DNA of 64,000 nt. It comes from Paguma larvata (lineage: Eukaryota; Chordata; Mammalia; Carnivora; Viverridae). The first letter of the stretch is position 1. Each line of letters starts with the position of its first letter. Positions 47,165 to 58,175 of this stretch are shown here, piece by piece. The notes under the pieces were generated by a model, which saw only the letters and a program-made list of their open reading frames with translations, did not search any database and had not been told where the DNA came from. A program made the position numbers and the translations under genes. The DNA is taken from the NCBI GenBank assembly GCA_030068075.1, contig CM057833.1:51523087-51587086 (forward strand), read 5' to 3'.

Positions 47165-50100
47165 AAAGTCTCTTTTGCCTGATACAAGTATTGCTACGCT
47201 AGCTTTCTTTTGGCACCCATTTATCATGATAAATGTTTCTCCATTCCCTTGCTTTCAATCTGCAGATGTCTTTCCATCTGAAATAAATCTCTAATAGGCA
47301 GCATATAGATGGGTCTTGTTTTTTATCCACTCTGTCCCCCTATGTCTTTTGATTGGTGCATTTAGTCCATTTATATTCAAAGTAATTATTGATAGACATG
47401 TGTTTATTGCCATCTTGTTACTTGTTTTGTGGTTGTTTTTTAAATAGATTTTCTCTGATCTTTTCTTTGTTTGTTCTCATGGTTTGTTGGCTTTCTTTAG
47501 TGAGACATTTGGGTTTCTATTTCTTTATTCTTTGCACATCTATTATAGGTTTTTGATTTATGGTTACCATTAGATTTGTATATAACATCTTCTGTGTATA
47601 GCAGTCTATATTAAGTTGATGGTTGTTTGAGTTTAAACCCATGCTTTACTCCTCTTCGCCCACGTTTTAGGTACATGGTATCATATTTTGCATCATTTTA
47701 TTTTATGTGTCTGTGAACCGAATTTTACAGAAATACTTTTATTGCTTTTGTGTTTACTTTTCATACTCTGACTTATGGTCTTCCTTTCCACTCAAAGAGT
47801 CCCCTTTAATATTTCTTGTAGGACTGGTTTAGTGGTCATGAACTCCTTTAGTTTTCGTTGTCTGAGAAACTCTTTACTCTCCTTCTACTTAGAGTAATAG
47901 CCTTGCTGGATAGAGTATTCTCGGTTGCACGTTTTTTTCTTTCAGCACTTCGAATATATCATGCCATTCCCTTCTGGCCTGCAAAATTTCTACTGAAAAA
48001 TCCTGATAACCTTATGGGGTTTCCATTGTATATAACTGTCTTCTCGTGCTGCTTTTAAAACTTTTTCTTTATTGCTACTTTTTGCCATTTTAATTACTGT
48101 GTAATTAAATTACTGTGTGGACCTCCTTGAATTGTATTTGGGAGGGGGCTCTCTGTGCTTCCTGGATCTGGATGTCTATTTACTTTCCCATATTTCCTTA
48201 AATATTTTTTTTGCCCTCTTAGCTCTTTCTTCTTCTGAGATCCCTATAATATGAATGTTATTAAGCTTGATGAAATCACTGAGTTCCTAAGACTGTTCTC
48301 AATTTGCATAATTTCTTTTCCTTTACTCAGTTTCGTTACTTTCCATTTCTCTGTCTTCCAAGTTATTAATTTGTTTCTCTGCTTCATCTAGCTCATTCCA
48401 TCCTGTGTATTTTTTAATTAAAATGTATTGTGTTCTTGATCTCTGGTTGGTTATTTTTGTCTCTGTGTTGTGTCTCACTGATATCCTCCACTCTTTTCTC
48501 CAGTTCAGGGAGAATCTTTATGGCAGGCATATTCTTTCCTTTTCTCTTTTGTCCCTCGCTGTGGTTTGGTCCTTCTTTTGGAATGTGTCTCTGTCTCCTC
48601 ATTTTCTCTAACTTCCTTTGTCTGTTTCTGTGTGTTAGGAAAGTCAGCTACTTCTCATGCTCTTATTGATAATAGCCTTGTGAGGAATAGATCCTCTAGT
48701 ATCCCACAGTGCAGTGTCTGCTGTTCCCCAGGGCCTGGCACTTCGGTGTTTCCTGTGTGTGGTGCGTGTACCCTGCTGTTGAGTCATGACCTGTTTTTCC
48801 TTCAGTCCAGTTGTCTGCAGAGGCTCTCTAGCAAGGTGCGCAGAGGTTTGCTTGCTAAGATGAGACCTGCTCCTGTTACTGCCAGAACTGAGGTCCCACA
48901 AAGTGTACAGGTCAGGAGATGTGGTCTGGTCTTCTCAGGGAAGGGCTCACAGTGCTAAGACCAAGGCGTGTATGACTGGGAAAGGCAGATCTGCTGAAGT
49001 CTGGGGGTGGGGGCTTGGTGTAAGCGAGTTAGGTAAGGAGTGTTGGCGCCATGCTGGTTCCCACAGATGGCTATTGTTTATGCTGGGGGTAGTGAGGGCA
49101 GTGGTGCCTGGCAGCTCTGTTGTTCCTGCAGGGGTCTCCCTGTGATCCCTGTCTCTCCAAGCCATGCCCTGAGATGAGCAAATCCCTCTCCTTCCTATCT
49201 ACCCCCGTGTTTTCAAACTGCTGGTCTACACTGTGTCTGCACAAGCTGTTTCTTGTGCTATCTCTTTAAGGTCAGGGCTCTGCTTCCTCCTGCCATCCAG
49301 GCTCTGCCAGAGTTTAGCCTGCTGATTTTTAAAATTCAGCCTTTTAGTCCTGCTGGTTTTAAGAACTCACAAAATTTTGCCCCTCTCACTTTCAAAAGCA
49401 AAAATGGAGATTTGTCCCCCCCCCCATTCATGAGCTCTCCAGTGTGAGGATCTGTTTTCCACCCTTCTCTGCACCCCCGGCTCCCTCCCCATGGTGGACA
49501 CCACGATCTGTTTCACTCTCAGACCGTGTCTTCACCCGTCCTCCCTTCTTCGTTATGGCCTGTTTCCTGCTTTTAGTTGTGGAGTTTGTTCTGCTGGTCT
49601 TTGGGCCATTTTCTAGCGTATTTACACTGCTAGGAGTGTTATGTAGTTGTATCCATGGAACAAGGCAATTGTAGGGTCCGCCTACTCCACCTTCTGCCCA
49701 GCTGACATGTCTGATTTAATTTTTTGAAGTTAAGTTTTCCTTACCTTTGCACTCCTTTCACTCTTGAAATTTGTTCTGGTTTTTTCAATAGCAGTTTTGC
49801 TTATTAGATTACTGTGGTTCGTTGTATGCTTCTCATAGCCACAGAAAGACACTTCTGTATTCACACGTGGAGAAATTCTTTGATAACGATGCCTGTCACC
49901 TCGCCAGTCTTCTCCTGCCTCCATACTTGCTTACCCAGAGACACTGTGGACGTGGGAATCTTCCCTGGATTCATCGTCCCCTTCGACAGTCCCTGTTTCT
50001 ACCTCGTATTTTTTTATCAAGTGAGTTTTGTTCTCAGCCTTGTGTTCTTTACACCTTGTAAGCGAACTCTATTAAATGTTACTAATGGAACGAAGTAACT

Positions 50101-51210
50101 AGAAAAAAAGAAGTGGTCATGTTTTAGGAATTCCTTTTATTTCCACTGCTGGAATAGAAGAAGAGGTCTAAGGAAAAGAAACCAACATTTTGTTTTGTTC
50201 TGTCTTGTTTTTAACACTCGATGTATGCTTTGTGATGTAAGCATTTAACCTTTCTGAGAACCCCGTGACCTGACGACCTCCCTAATAAAAGTGGAAAAAC
50301 ATAAAGAAGTTAATAATCTTTATAAGTTCGTGCAGTTAGCGAACAATTTCTGTGATAACGAAGTCCATGTTATTTTCATTATACGGTGGAGAAGTTTCTT
50401 CAGCCATGGAAGTAGGGTCTCCTAAAAACAGTTTCTATGTTTCTTTTGTGTTAGCGGCTCCACATAAGAATTAGGGGAGATGAATGTATTGAGGTCTAGA
50501 TGGATATATTAATCCCTATTTCCAATAAAACTATTACATTTAAAAATCGTAACCGGTATTCCAGTATTGGTGAGTTTGCCTATATCACGTTATTCTTCCT
50601 CCAGATAACCATTATTAAAATTGGACTAAATATGAAAGAAAAACAACTATCTGAAGGCTTGGGACACAATCAAAAGCAAGCAGAACCGGAAGGGGAGTTA
50701 GTCCCTGAAAGATGGAAACGGCACTGGATGAGATCTATCTTTGTGTGGCTTTTGGCCTGACGCCACCGGTAGTCCATGACTTACTGGCTGGTGGGGTCAG
50801 AGCACAGAGTTCAGAACCATTAGCAATGCTGAAAAGTAAGCCTAAAGCCGCCGAAAAAGGGGTTGCTTAGGAAGGAGCCTCAAAATCTGTGTAAACTCAG
50901 GCCAAATACACTTCCCTGACCCTCTGAAATATGTTTGTGAGGGAGATTCCAGGGCTTGGTGGGAGACAATAGCTGGAGGATGACAAGAACCGAGAACAGA
51001 TTCAGCTCGTCCCCTGCACAGAAGAGACAGAGTTTTGGAGTTTGAGTTCAGCAAAGTTATCTCCTTCTTACAAAAAAATCAGTGATCACCAGAGGAAGAT
51101 TATACACCTGCAGTCTTTATGATATGCCATCTGTAATGTTCAGTGAATAAACATTACTAGATAGTTGAAGAAACAAGAAATGTGACCCACAATTAAGAAG
51201 AAAAGTGACT

Positions 51211-51424
51211 ATAGGCACCTGAGTGACTCAGTCGGTTGAGTATCCGACTTTGGCTCAGGTCATGATCTCGTGTTTCACAAGTTCTAGCCCCGCGTCGGGC
51301 TCTGTGCTGACAGCTCAGGGCCTGGAGCCTGCTTCGGATTCTGTGTCTGCCCTCTCTTTCTGCCTCTCCCCCACGCTCGCACTCTGTCTCTCTCTGAAAA
51401 ATAAACATTAAAAAAATTTTAAAA
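51211..51424 (+). mobile_element. CAN-SINE (sense)
   Basis: Diverged head ataggcacctgagtgactca, then a standard body and A-rich tail. Flanked by aagaaaagtga and aaggaaaagtaa. Confidence 0.9.
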
Positions 51425-52024
51425 AGGAAAAGTAAATAATAGAAACTGACCCCGAGATGGCCCAGATGTTGGTCTTAGTGGACAAGGTCTTATTTAAAGC
51501 AGCTATGTTCAAGAACTTAAGGAAAATAAAGGCACAGTGAGTAGGTGGGGATTTTCAGCAAGACATTAAGAAAGAAGTATAGCAACTCTACAATTGAAAA
51601 GTATAGTGTCTGGAAACAAAAATAAAATGGATGGGCATAGCAGAAGATTGGAGAAAATAGGAAAGAAGTTATGATTAACATAAAGACAAAAAAATATATA
51701 ATTCTATCTGCCCCAGAAATGAGAATGAAAATCAGTGAACAGATCCTTGCGACCCGAGGGAGAGTATCAAGCAGCCTAAAACAAGTGTAATCGGTGTTCC
51801 AGGAAGACGGGTAACACGACATGAAATATTTGAAAAATCATGGTAAAAATTTAGGAATTTGGTGTAAAAAGCCCGCACACCTAGCAGGCTCAGACGTCTC
51901 CCCTGCAGAGCAGGATAAATAAAAAGAACCATTTACCTAGCCACATCAGTTAGTATGATGAAGACCAAAGTTCTCAAGAGAGTGTCTTGAACGCTACCTG
52001 ATAAAAACAACGTACATCATTCCT

Positions 52025-52150
52025 AAGGCACCGCGTCTCAGCCTGGGCGTTGTTGGCATTCTGGGCCAGGTCGGGGGAGGGAGGGGCCTGTCCTGTGCAC
52101 TGGAAGATGGTTAGCAGTATCTTGTCCTCTGCCCGTTAGGTTGCTCCTCC
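52025..52150 (-). mobile_element. MER20-like DNA transposon fragment
   Basis: gcctgggcgttgttggcatt, ggggcctgtcctgtgcactg and gatggttagcagtatcttgt match the order of the MER20 consensus. Diverged. Confidence 0.6.
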
Positions 52151-52754
52151 TGGAGAGCTGCTGTGTTAAATCCAGTGGAATATGTGGCTAAATAAAATAC
52201 TACGTATTTTCTCTATTTAAAAGCAAAATTATAACATTGTGGTGTGAGGTTTGTAATGTAAATAGATATAACATATTTGATAATTGTACAAAGGACAGTA
52301 TAGTATGGGGTGAATGAAAGTATAGTTGTGGGATTATCGCATTGTATATGAAATAGAACCGTAACACGGAGTAGACTGTGGTAAGTTACGGAACACATTG
52401 TAATCCATAGAGCAACCATTTGAAAAAATACAAAACAGTACACATAAAATGTCAGTAGTTTAATTATAATGGAATTCTAAGAACATTTGATAAAGCCAAA
52501 AAAAGTATCAGGAAAGGAAAAAAAAAAAACCAGGATGAATAGAAAACAAATAGCTAGGCAGGAAACCTAAACTGAGTGATAATAATAGAATAGAATACAA
52601 GCTCCAGGTAAAGAGGTTGTCAGAGCAAGCCTTGGCTAGTCAACATTTTACTGGAAGTTTCAGTCGCTGCAGCATAGTTTTTAAAAAGTGATATGAAATG
52701 GGAAGGAAAAGTCTTTGCAGATGATGAGTGTTTATGTGAAAAATCCTTAAGAAC

Positions 52755-52834
52755 TCACCAACCCCAAGATCATGACCTGAGCCAAAGTCAGATGCTTAAC
52801 TAGCCACCCAGCTTAACTAGTTACCCAGGTGCCC
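52755..52834 (-). mobile_element. Truncated CAN-SINE fragment
   Basis: Only the tRNA-like head remains: caccaaccccaagatcatga to ttacccaggtgcccc. It includes a short internal duplication (cttaactagccacccag / cttaactagttacccag). Confidence 0.75.
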
Positions 52835-53496
52835 CTGGACATTAATTTTCATAGCAGCATTCATGGTAGCCCAAAGGGAAATGACCCAGATGTCAGTCAG
52901 TTGATGGGTGAATAAACACGATTTGGCATGTCCAGACAATGAAACGTTATGTAGCTATAAAAGAATTGGAATACTGATCCTTGTCACTATGTGCCCGAAC
53001 CTTGAAATCGTTATGCTAAGCCAGAAAAGAAAGGTCACATTTTCTAGGATTCCGTTTATGTGAAATAGCCAGAGGAGACCAACTCCTAGAGACAGTAAAC
53101 AGTTACCAGGGCTCCGGGAACCAGGAATTGTGGAGTAACTAAAGGTACAGGGCGTCCTTTTGGAGGGATGAAGATGCTGTGGAATTAGATGGTGGTCATG
53201 GCTACGCAGCCTTGTGAACATCAACAAATGCCGTAGTCCAATTAAAAAAAAAAAAAAGCTTAGTATATTAAACAGAGGGTGGCATTTTCATGCAGTGTTT
53301 TAGAGATCCTGAAACTAATGATAACAAAACAAGTTAAATTAATTACGATCCAGTTCTAATTAGAAAACTATTTAAAATGGGCTACATATCCTATTTCTGT
53401 AGTTGATTAATTGAGTATTGCCATTGAGCCAGTTACTAATTTTCTCAAAAAGTATACTTCTTAAATATTCTTTTTAAAAAGGTTTAAATAATTTTT

Positions 53497-53716
53497 TAAA
53501 AGTTTTTATTTATTTTGAGGGAGGGAGGGAGAGAGAGAGAGAGAGAGAGAGGGAGGGAGAATGTGAGCGGGGGAGGGGCAGAGAGAGAGAATCCCAGGCA
53601 GGCTCTGAGCTGTCAGCACAGAGCCGGATGCAGGGCTCAAACTCATGAACCATGAGATCATAACAGCTGAAACCAAGAGTTGGACAGTTAACCATCTGCA
53701 CCACTCAGGCTGCCCT
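53497..53716 (-). mobile_element. CAN-SINE with expanded GA tract
   Basis: Reverse orientation. The GA-rich region (53518-53555) is expanded to a near-pure gggagg/(GA)n stretch. Head diverged (ccactcaggctgccc). Confidence 0.85.
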
Positions 53717-54370
53717 TAAATTTCTTTTATTGAGAAAATTTAAATCAAAAATAGATGTAGTTATTTAAAAATTTGTAATAATACTCTGGCAATGATAGTA
53801 GCATGGTAATTTGTGTGAACGGAGTTTGAAAGGTCAGGTTCTGAGGGAAGTACGTCTATGTCCGATGGTCAGAAGAAGCCCACCTTAAGAGAAAAGCCTC
53901 TCAGCCAATTTATTAAGTTTTTGTTAAATGCCTACACCTAACATCTAATTAAAATCTGTCAAAAACAAGACATTCCTTCCTCCCCGTGTTTAGTTAACGT
54001 AGGTAAAATAGGTCAAAATTTCTCTAACGCGTCTTATCCATTTGACCTAGTAATTAGTTTTAATTATGTAAGGAATAATGTAAGAATTACTTCTGTTGTG
54101 TCATCGGACTGTTAAATTTGTGACTTGGGATTTTGGTGTGACAGTTGCTGTCTGGTATGTCGCAGGTTAAGAGAATATGATTTAACTGCCTGTTGTACTC
54201 TCGTGTCACCCTTGGTTACGAGGGTCTTTCCTGAGAGGAAGCTGATTGCCTGTTTCAGGGAATCAACCACAGAGTGTGTGATAAGACTTTATGATGAGGA
54301 AATAGGAAACAAAACTAAAACGTGAACAAAAAGGCCCGCTTGGGGTTCAATCCTTTCATATGGAGCCCAA

Positions 54371-54387
54371 TGCTGCCACCTAGTGGT
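54371..54387 (-). promoter_or_regulatory. Predicted CTCF site
   Basis: The minus strand reads ACCACTAGGTGGCAGCA. All 16 bases from the second position fit the CTCF core CCASYAGRKGGCRSYR. It lies in non-repetitive DNA between two SINE-rich stretches, in the last RAVER2 intron. Occupancy cannot be seen from sequence. Confidence 0.6.
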
Positions 54388-54686
54388 TAAATAGGACCGG
54401 GAGCCCCGCCCAAAAGATTTTTTTTGTGACAAAAAGAATCTTGTGACAAACGCTATATAGAATGTTTTTAAAAACCTAAGTATACTTTAATAATTATGAA
54501 ACCACAGATTATATTAACCCTATCCAATAATTTGGAAAATACTTTAAAAATGATTTTTTGCTAAAACTGTAATTAAGGAAAACAATTTGGAATTTATCCT
54601 CATTACTTTAAAAATCTTTTGTTTATAAACCAAATCAGTTTTTTAAATACTAAAAAAAATCAAAATAAGTGTACAATTTAGTTTTG

Positions 54687-54873
54687 TTTTTTTTTTAAGA
54701 GAGAGAGCAAGGAGGTGAAGGGCAGAGAGAGAGGGAGACACAGAATCTGAAGCAGGCTCTAGGCTCTGAGCTGTCAGCACAAGAGCCCGACATGGGGCTC
54801 GAACTCACAGACCACGAGATGATGACCTGAGCTGAAGTCAGACTCTTAACTGACTGAGCCACCCAGGCACCCC
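54687..54873 (-). mobile_element. CAN-SINE, short tail
   Basis: Reverse orientation, 5' head cacccaggcacccc at right. Flanked by tagttttg on both sides. Confidence 0.88.
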
Positions 54874-54961
54874 TAAAGATAGTTTTGAATTGCTACTCTG
54901 ACTTGTTAGTCTAATTTTTCAAAGGATTTTAATGTATTTTGATATTTTAAGAGTCCTTATT

Positions 54962-55189
54962 TTTTTTTAAATTTTCTTTTAACGTTTATTTATTTATTTT
55001 TGAGAGACATAGAGACAGAGCGTGAGCAGGGGAAGGGCAGAAAGAGATAGGGAGACACAGAATCCGAAGCAGGCTCCAGGCTCTGAGCCATCAGCACAGA
55101 GCCCGACGCAGGGCTTGAACTTGCAGACTTCGAGATCATGACCTGAGCCGAAGTTGGCCGCTTAACCGACTGAGCCACCCAGGAGCCCC
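54962..55189 (-). mobile_element. CAN-SINE
   Basis: Reverse orientation; identical duplication aagagtccttatt at 54949-54961 and 55190-55202. Confidence 0.94.
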
Positions 55190-55213
55190 AAGAGTCCTTA
55201 TTAAGCATTCCTA

Positions 55214-55386
55214 GGGGCTCCTGGGTTTTCAGTTGGTTATGCATCCGACTCGTGATTTTGGCTCAGGTCGTGATTTCACAGCGGTGAGATCAAGGCTGTG
55301 TCAAGATTTTCTCTCACACTTACTCCTCTCTCGCACACACGCTTTCTCTCTCTCTCTCACTGAATACATATTTTTTTTAAAAAAAC
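55214..55386 (+). mobile_element. CAN-SINE (sense), internally deleted
   Basis: Starts ggggctcctgggttttcagt but jumps from the tRNA-like part (gcggtgagatcaaggctgtg) to the CT-rich end, missing the gctgacagctcagagcc region. Confidence 0.82.
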
Positions 55387-56081
55387 ATACTTAAACCTAA
55401 GGTATAGACTTTGTATACCTTGGTACGCTGAAACTAGTGGGGCACTCAAATTTTACTTTTATGTTTTGGAATGTGCTACAACACTTTTGGAGGATCAGTC
55501 CTTCAAAGACTTAAAATTACTCATCTAGAAAGGCAAGTAGCTGAGAAGAAAAAAATTAATGTGAAAATTGAAAACATCTATGCATATATATAAGGAAGAG
55601 ACATTTTATTGTTAGTTGTATCCTGAATGTCGCAAAATAAAGCAAAGTCGGTTTAGAACATTTTTAACTGGGGAAAAGAGAAAAACTGCATTTAAATAAA
55701 ATTGTATGCTTAATGCAGAAAAGATGAATGAATTCCTGTTTCTTTAGGTGTAAAGGCCAAAAAGCTGGACTCGAAACCGTAAGAAAGGATATTAAGGGTT
55801 TGACTCAGATTCTAGAAGAACTAGTGCAGTTCATTTTCAGCTCTCCGTCTCCTCTAACTTCACTTGAGACCAGACTTGGAGAAGGTAAAGTGGGGCTAAA
55901 GGTAAACGTGAGGCTGAGGAGCCCTAAGTAGAGGCAGAATTTTCCAAAAACCAATTCGATTGTGTACTTAGAGGACACTAAGCTGTTACTTGCCTTTCAG
56001 AAAAGCATGAATGGTAACTATTGTGCATTTGGACCAGTAGCAGAGGAGTCAAATCAAATTCACTATAACATTCCCCACAGC

Positions 56082-56289
56082 GGGGCGCCTGCGTGGCTCA
56101 GTTGGTTAAGCGTCTGACTTCGGCTCAGGTCATGATCTTGCAGTTCACGAGATGGAGGCCCCGCATTGGGCTCTGCTCTGGCGGTGCGGAGCCTGCTTGG
56201 GATTCTCTCCGTCTCTCGTCCTCTCTCTCTGCCCCTTCCCCACTTAGGTATGCGCTCTGTCTCTCTCAAATAAACTTAAAAAAAAAAAA
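56082..56289 (+). mobile_element. CAN-SINE (sense)
   Basis: cggggcgcctgcgtggctca to a long A-tail. Body differs from the felid norm (gctctggcggtgcggagcc), perhaps another subfamily. Confidence 0.92.
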
Positions 56290-56340
56290 GCCCAAAGGAA
56301 TCTCCCTGAGGGATGTTCAAGACGCTGTTTTTGTGAATTC

Positions 56341-56556
56341 TTTTTTTTTTTTTTAACATTTATTTCTTTTTTGAGAGACAGAGACAGAGCATGAGTGGGG
56401 GAGGAGCAGAGAGAGCAGGAGACACAGAATCCGAAGCCGGCTCCAGGCTCCGAGCTGTCAGCATGGAGCCTGACGTGGGGCTCGAACTCGCAACTGCGAG
56501 ATCAATGACCTGGGCTGAAGTCAGACGCTTAACCGACTGAACCACCCAGGCGCCCC
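56341..56556 (-). mobile_element. CAN-SINE, left partner of a micro-inversion
   Basis: Reverse orientation from T-tail at 56341 to cacccaggcgcccc at 56556. It does not have the same bases on both sides. Its left flank ctgtttttgtgaattc (56325-56340) recurs only as a reverse complement at 56586-56601, next to the other SINE. Confidence 0.95.
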
Positions 56557-56601
56557 TGAAGGCTAGATTTTAAAAGCTCTCATAAGAATTCACAAAAACA
56601 G
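56557..56601. other. 45-bp inverted segment between two SINEs
   Basis: The first 16 bases (56557-56572) are the exact reverse complement of 56811-56826, and the last 16 (56586-56601) the exact reverse complement of 56325-56340. Flipping the segment gives each SINE a perfect 16-bp direct target-site duplication. This is what recombination between two inverted SINE copies would leave. Confidence 0.88.
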
Positions 56602-56810
56602 GGGCGCCTGGGTGGCTCAGTCGGTTGAGCGGCCAACTTCACCTCAGGTCATGATCTTGCTGTCTTTGAGTTCGAGCCCCGCATCGGGCTCTGTGCTGAT
56701 GGCTTGGAGCCTGGAGCCTGCTTCATATTCTGTGTCTGCCTCTCTCTTTGCCCTTCCCCTGCTCATGCTCTGTCTCTCAAAAATAAATAAACGTTAAAAA
56801 AATTTAAAAA
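56602..56810 (+). mobile_element. CAN-SINE (sense), right partner of a micro-inversion
   Basis: Sense copy from gggcgcctgggtggctcagt to the A-rich tail. Its right flank taaaatctagccttca (56811-56826) is matched, inverted, at 56557-56572. Confidence 0.95.
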
Positions 56811-57149
56811 TAAAATCTAGCCTTCAGTGCGGTTATTGAAGTGAGCTTAAATATTGAGCTTAAGACACATCTTAAGTATTAAACTTTGCCTGTCAAAAAG
56901 TGAAACTGTGACCTTCTAAATTCACATGGAAATAAAAGGAAATTAGTCTACATTTACGTGAAGATAAAAATATTTGCTTTAATTAAAGAAAATATTTCTT
57001 TCTTCAAACCCCAAAATAAAATAGCAACTGCATAAGTACCGAATGGGCTTCATAGTAATTAAATGTGTAGGAAAAAAAGGGTTTTTAAAAGTAAGGAAGA
57101 CTGGAATAATGTAAATGACACCAATGTGAGGAAAAATGAGTTGAATTCA

Positions 57150-57275
57150 TGGCTCTAACATTTAATAGTCTTGTGATTTCAGCCAAGTCCCATAAGTTAT
57201 CTGAGCTTCTGTTTTCACACCTATTCACTGGAGGTCATTCCTTTTTCGCTTACTGCACAGGGCTGATGGTAGTGA
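57150..57275 (+). mobile_element. MIR element (diverged)
   Basis: cttgtgatttcagccaagtc, cttctgttttcacacctatt and cacagggctgatggtagtga resemble the MIR core in order. Confidence 0.55.
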
Positions 57276-57634
57276 TACAGCTTAGGCTGTCGTCATGATT
57301 AAATTTTGTCAGTTTCTCTCTCAGGTGTATTATGGTTTTTGGGTATTTTGCTAATTTGATTCCCATCTGGATAGTAGACATTCTCTTCTACTCAGTGTCT
57401 TTCTTTAGTCTCTCCAAAGCATAAATGCCCATCAAATTGTTTTTCAGATTTTCAGATTATACATCCACTTTCTTTCTTGTAAAATTTTAATCAAAGTTTT
57501 AAGTCACATATAATCTGTGTGTTTGCCCACAGGCATTTATCTAGTGCCTATGTCTTGCATTACCACATTTTTTATAGAGCCACTTATTAATTTTTCTAGA
57601 TTCCATGATCAAATAGATCTACTTATAATCTTAG

Positions 57635-58095
57635 CCTGGCATCCCAGCCGCTCCATGACTGAGGCCAGCCTGCCTTCCCAGCCTCATTTGCCCCTACGCT
57701 CTTCCGCCGCCATGCCCGACACGGGCCCATGTGTTCCCGCCCCCTGCCTGTGCTCAGGCGTTTCCTCTCTGCGGGAACTGTCATTCCCAGCCTCCTCGTG
57801 TCCGGATCCAGCATCATCTCCAAATCCAAATTCCTTCTCACCCATGAAACTTTTATCCATACCTCTCAAACTTCCCTCTCCCACTTTCCCTTCTGTGAAA
57901 AAGCTTTTGCACTTTGCCTCTATTTCTCTTTCTCATGGTGGTGTTTTCCTTTTAGAAATATGTTCTATGCTTTTCTTACTTCCCCCATGATAGCTGTTGG
58001 AGGGCACAGTCGGAACTTCATTTATCTAGGTAACCTTCTAGCACACAGCTCAGTGACCTCAACAATTGTCTATGAAGGAATGGGTGTCTATGAGC
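57635..58095 (+). mobile_element. L2-like LINE 3' region
   Basis: GC-rich start with gcctgccttcccagcctcat, then ctgcgggaactgtcattccc, ggagggcacagtcggaactt and tctatgaaggaatgggtg, in the order of an L2-type 3' end. The overlapping ORFs of 60-157 codons on both strands here have no protein features and come from this repeat. Confidence 0.6.
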
Positions 58096-58175
58096 TGCGA
58101 ATATGAAACAGAGGGAAGAGTATTTGCCTGCTTTATGTCTACTCTTCCCCTCTTTTGTGGTTTCCTCTCTCTCTC

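Larger units (their letters stand above)
43600..49720 (-). mobile_element. LINE-1 L1-E, antisense, near full length
   Basis: About 6.1 kb including two nested SINEs. On the minus strand the 3' end is at about 43600, ORF2 covers about 43.7-47.4 kb (43659-44216 gives a 185-codon ORF2 tail; 44925-45250 and 46521-46718 give more), and then comes ORF1/5' UTR-like sequence up to a GC-rich 5' end at about 48.8-49.72 kb. Minus-strand 48414-48602 (RQRHIPKEGPNHSEGQKRKG) may be an ORF1-region remnant. Frames are broken, so it cannot move by itself. Confidence 0.82.
50600..53260 (+). mobile_element. Old LINE-1/HAL1-type copy in sense, fragmented
   Basis: Sense L1 text in order: 5' UTR or ORF1-type (aaactgaccccgagatggcc at 51445, atattgaaaaatcat-like at 51820), ORF2 start (aaccaggatgaatagaaaac at 52530), ORF2 interior (gtctttgcagatgatgagtg at 52710), ORF2 end and 3' UTR (ccttgaaatcgttatgctaa at 53000) and a poly-A at about 53241-53256. 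Most of ORF2 is missing. Interrupted by a SINE (51211-51424), a MER20-like piece (52025-52150) and a SINE fragment (52755-52834). The 5' limit is uncertain. Confidence 0.65.

Noticed and set aside
57517..57990. A 157-codon + strand ORF with overlapping ORFs on both strands in GC-rich DNA, looking like a small gene.
   Set aside because: The sequence follows the order of an L2-type LINE 3' region, the protein has no recognisable features, and the several overlapping frames are what GC-rich sequence with few stop codons gives.
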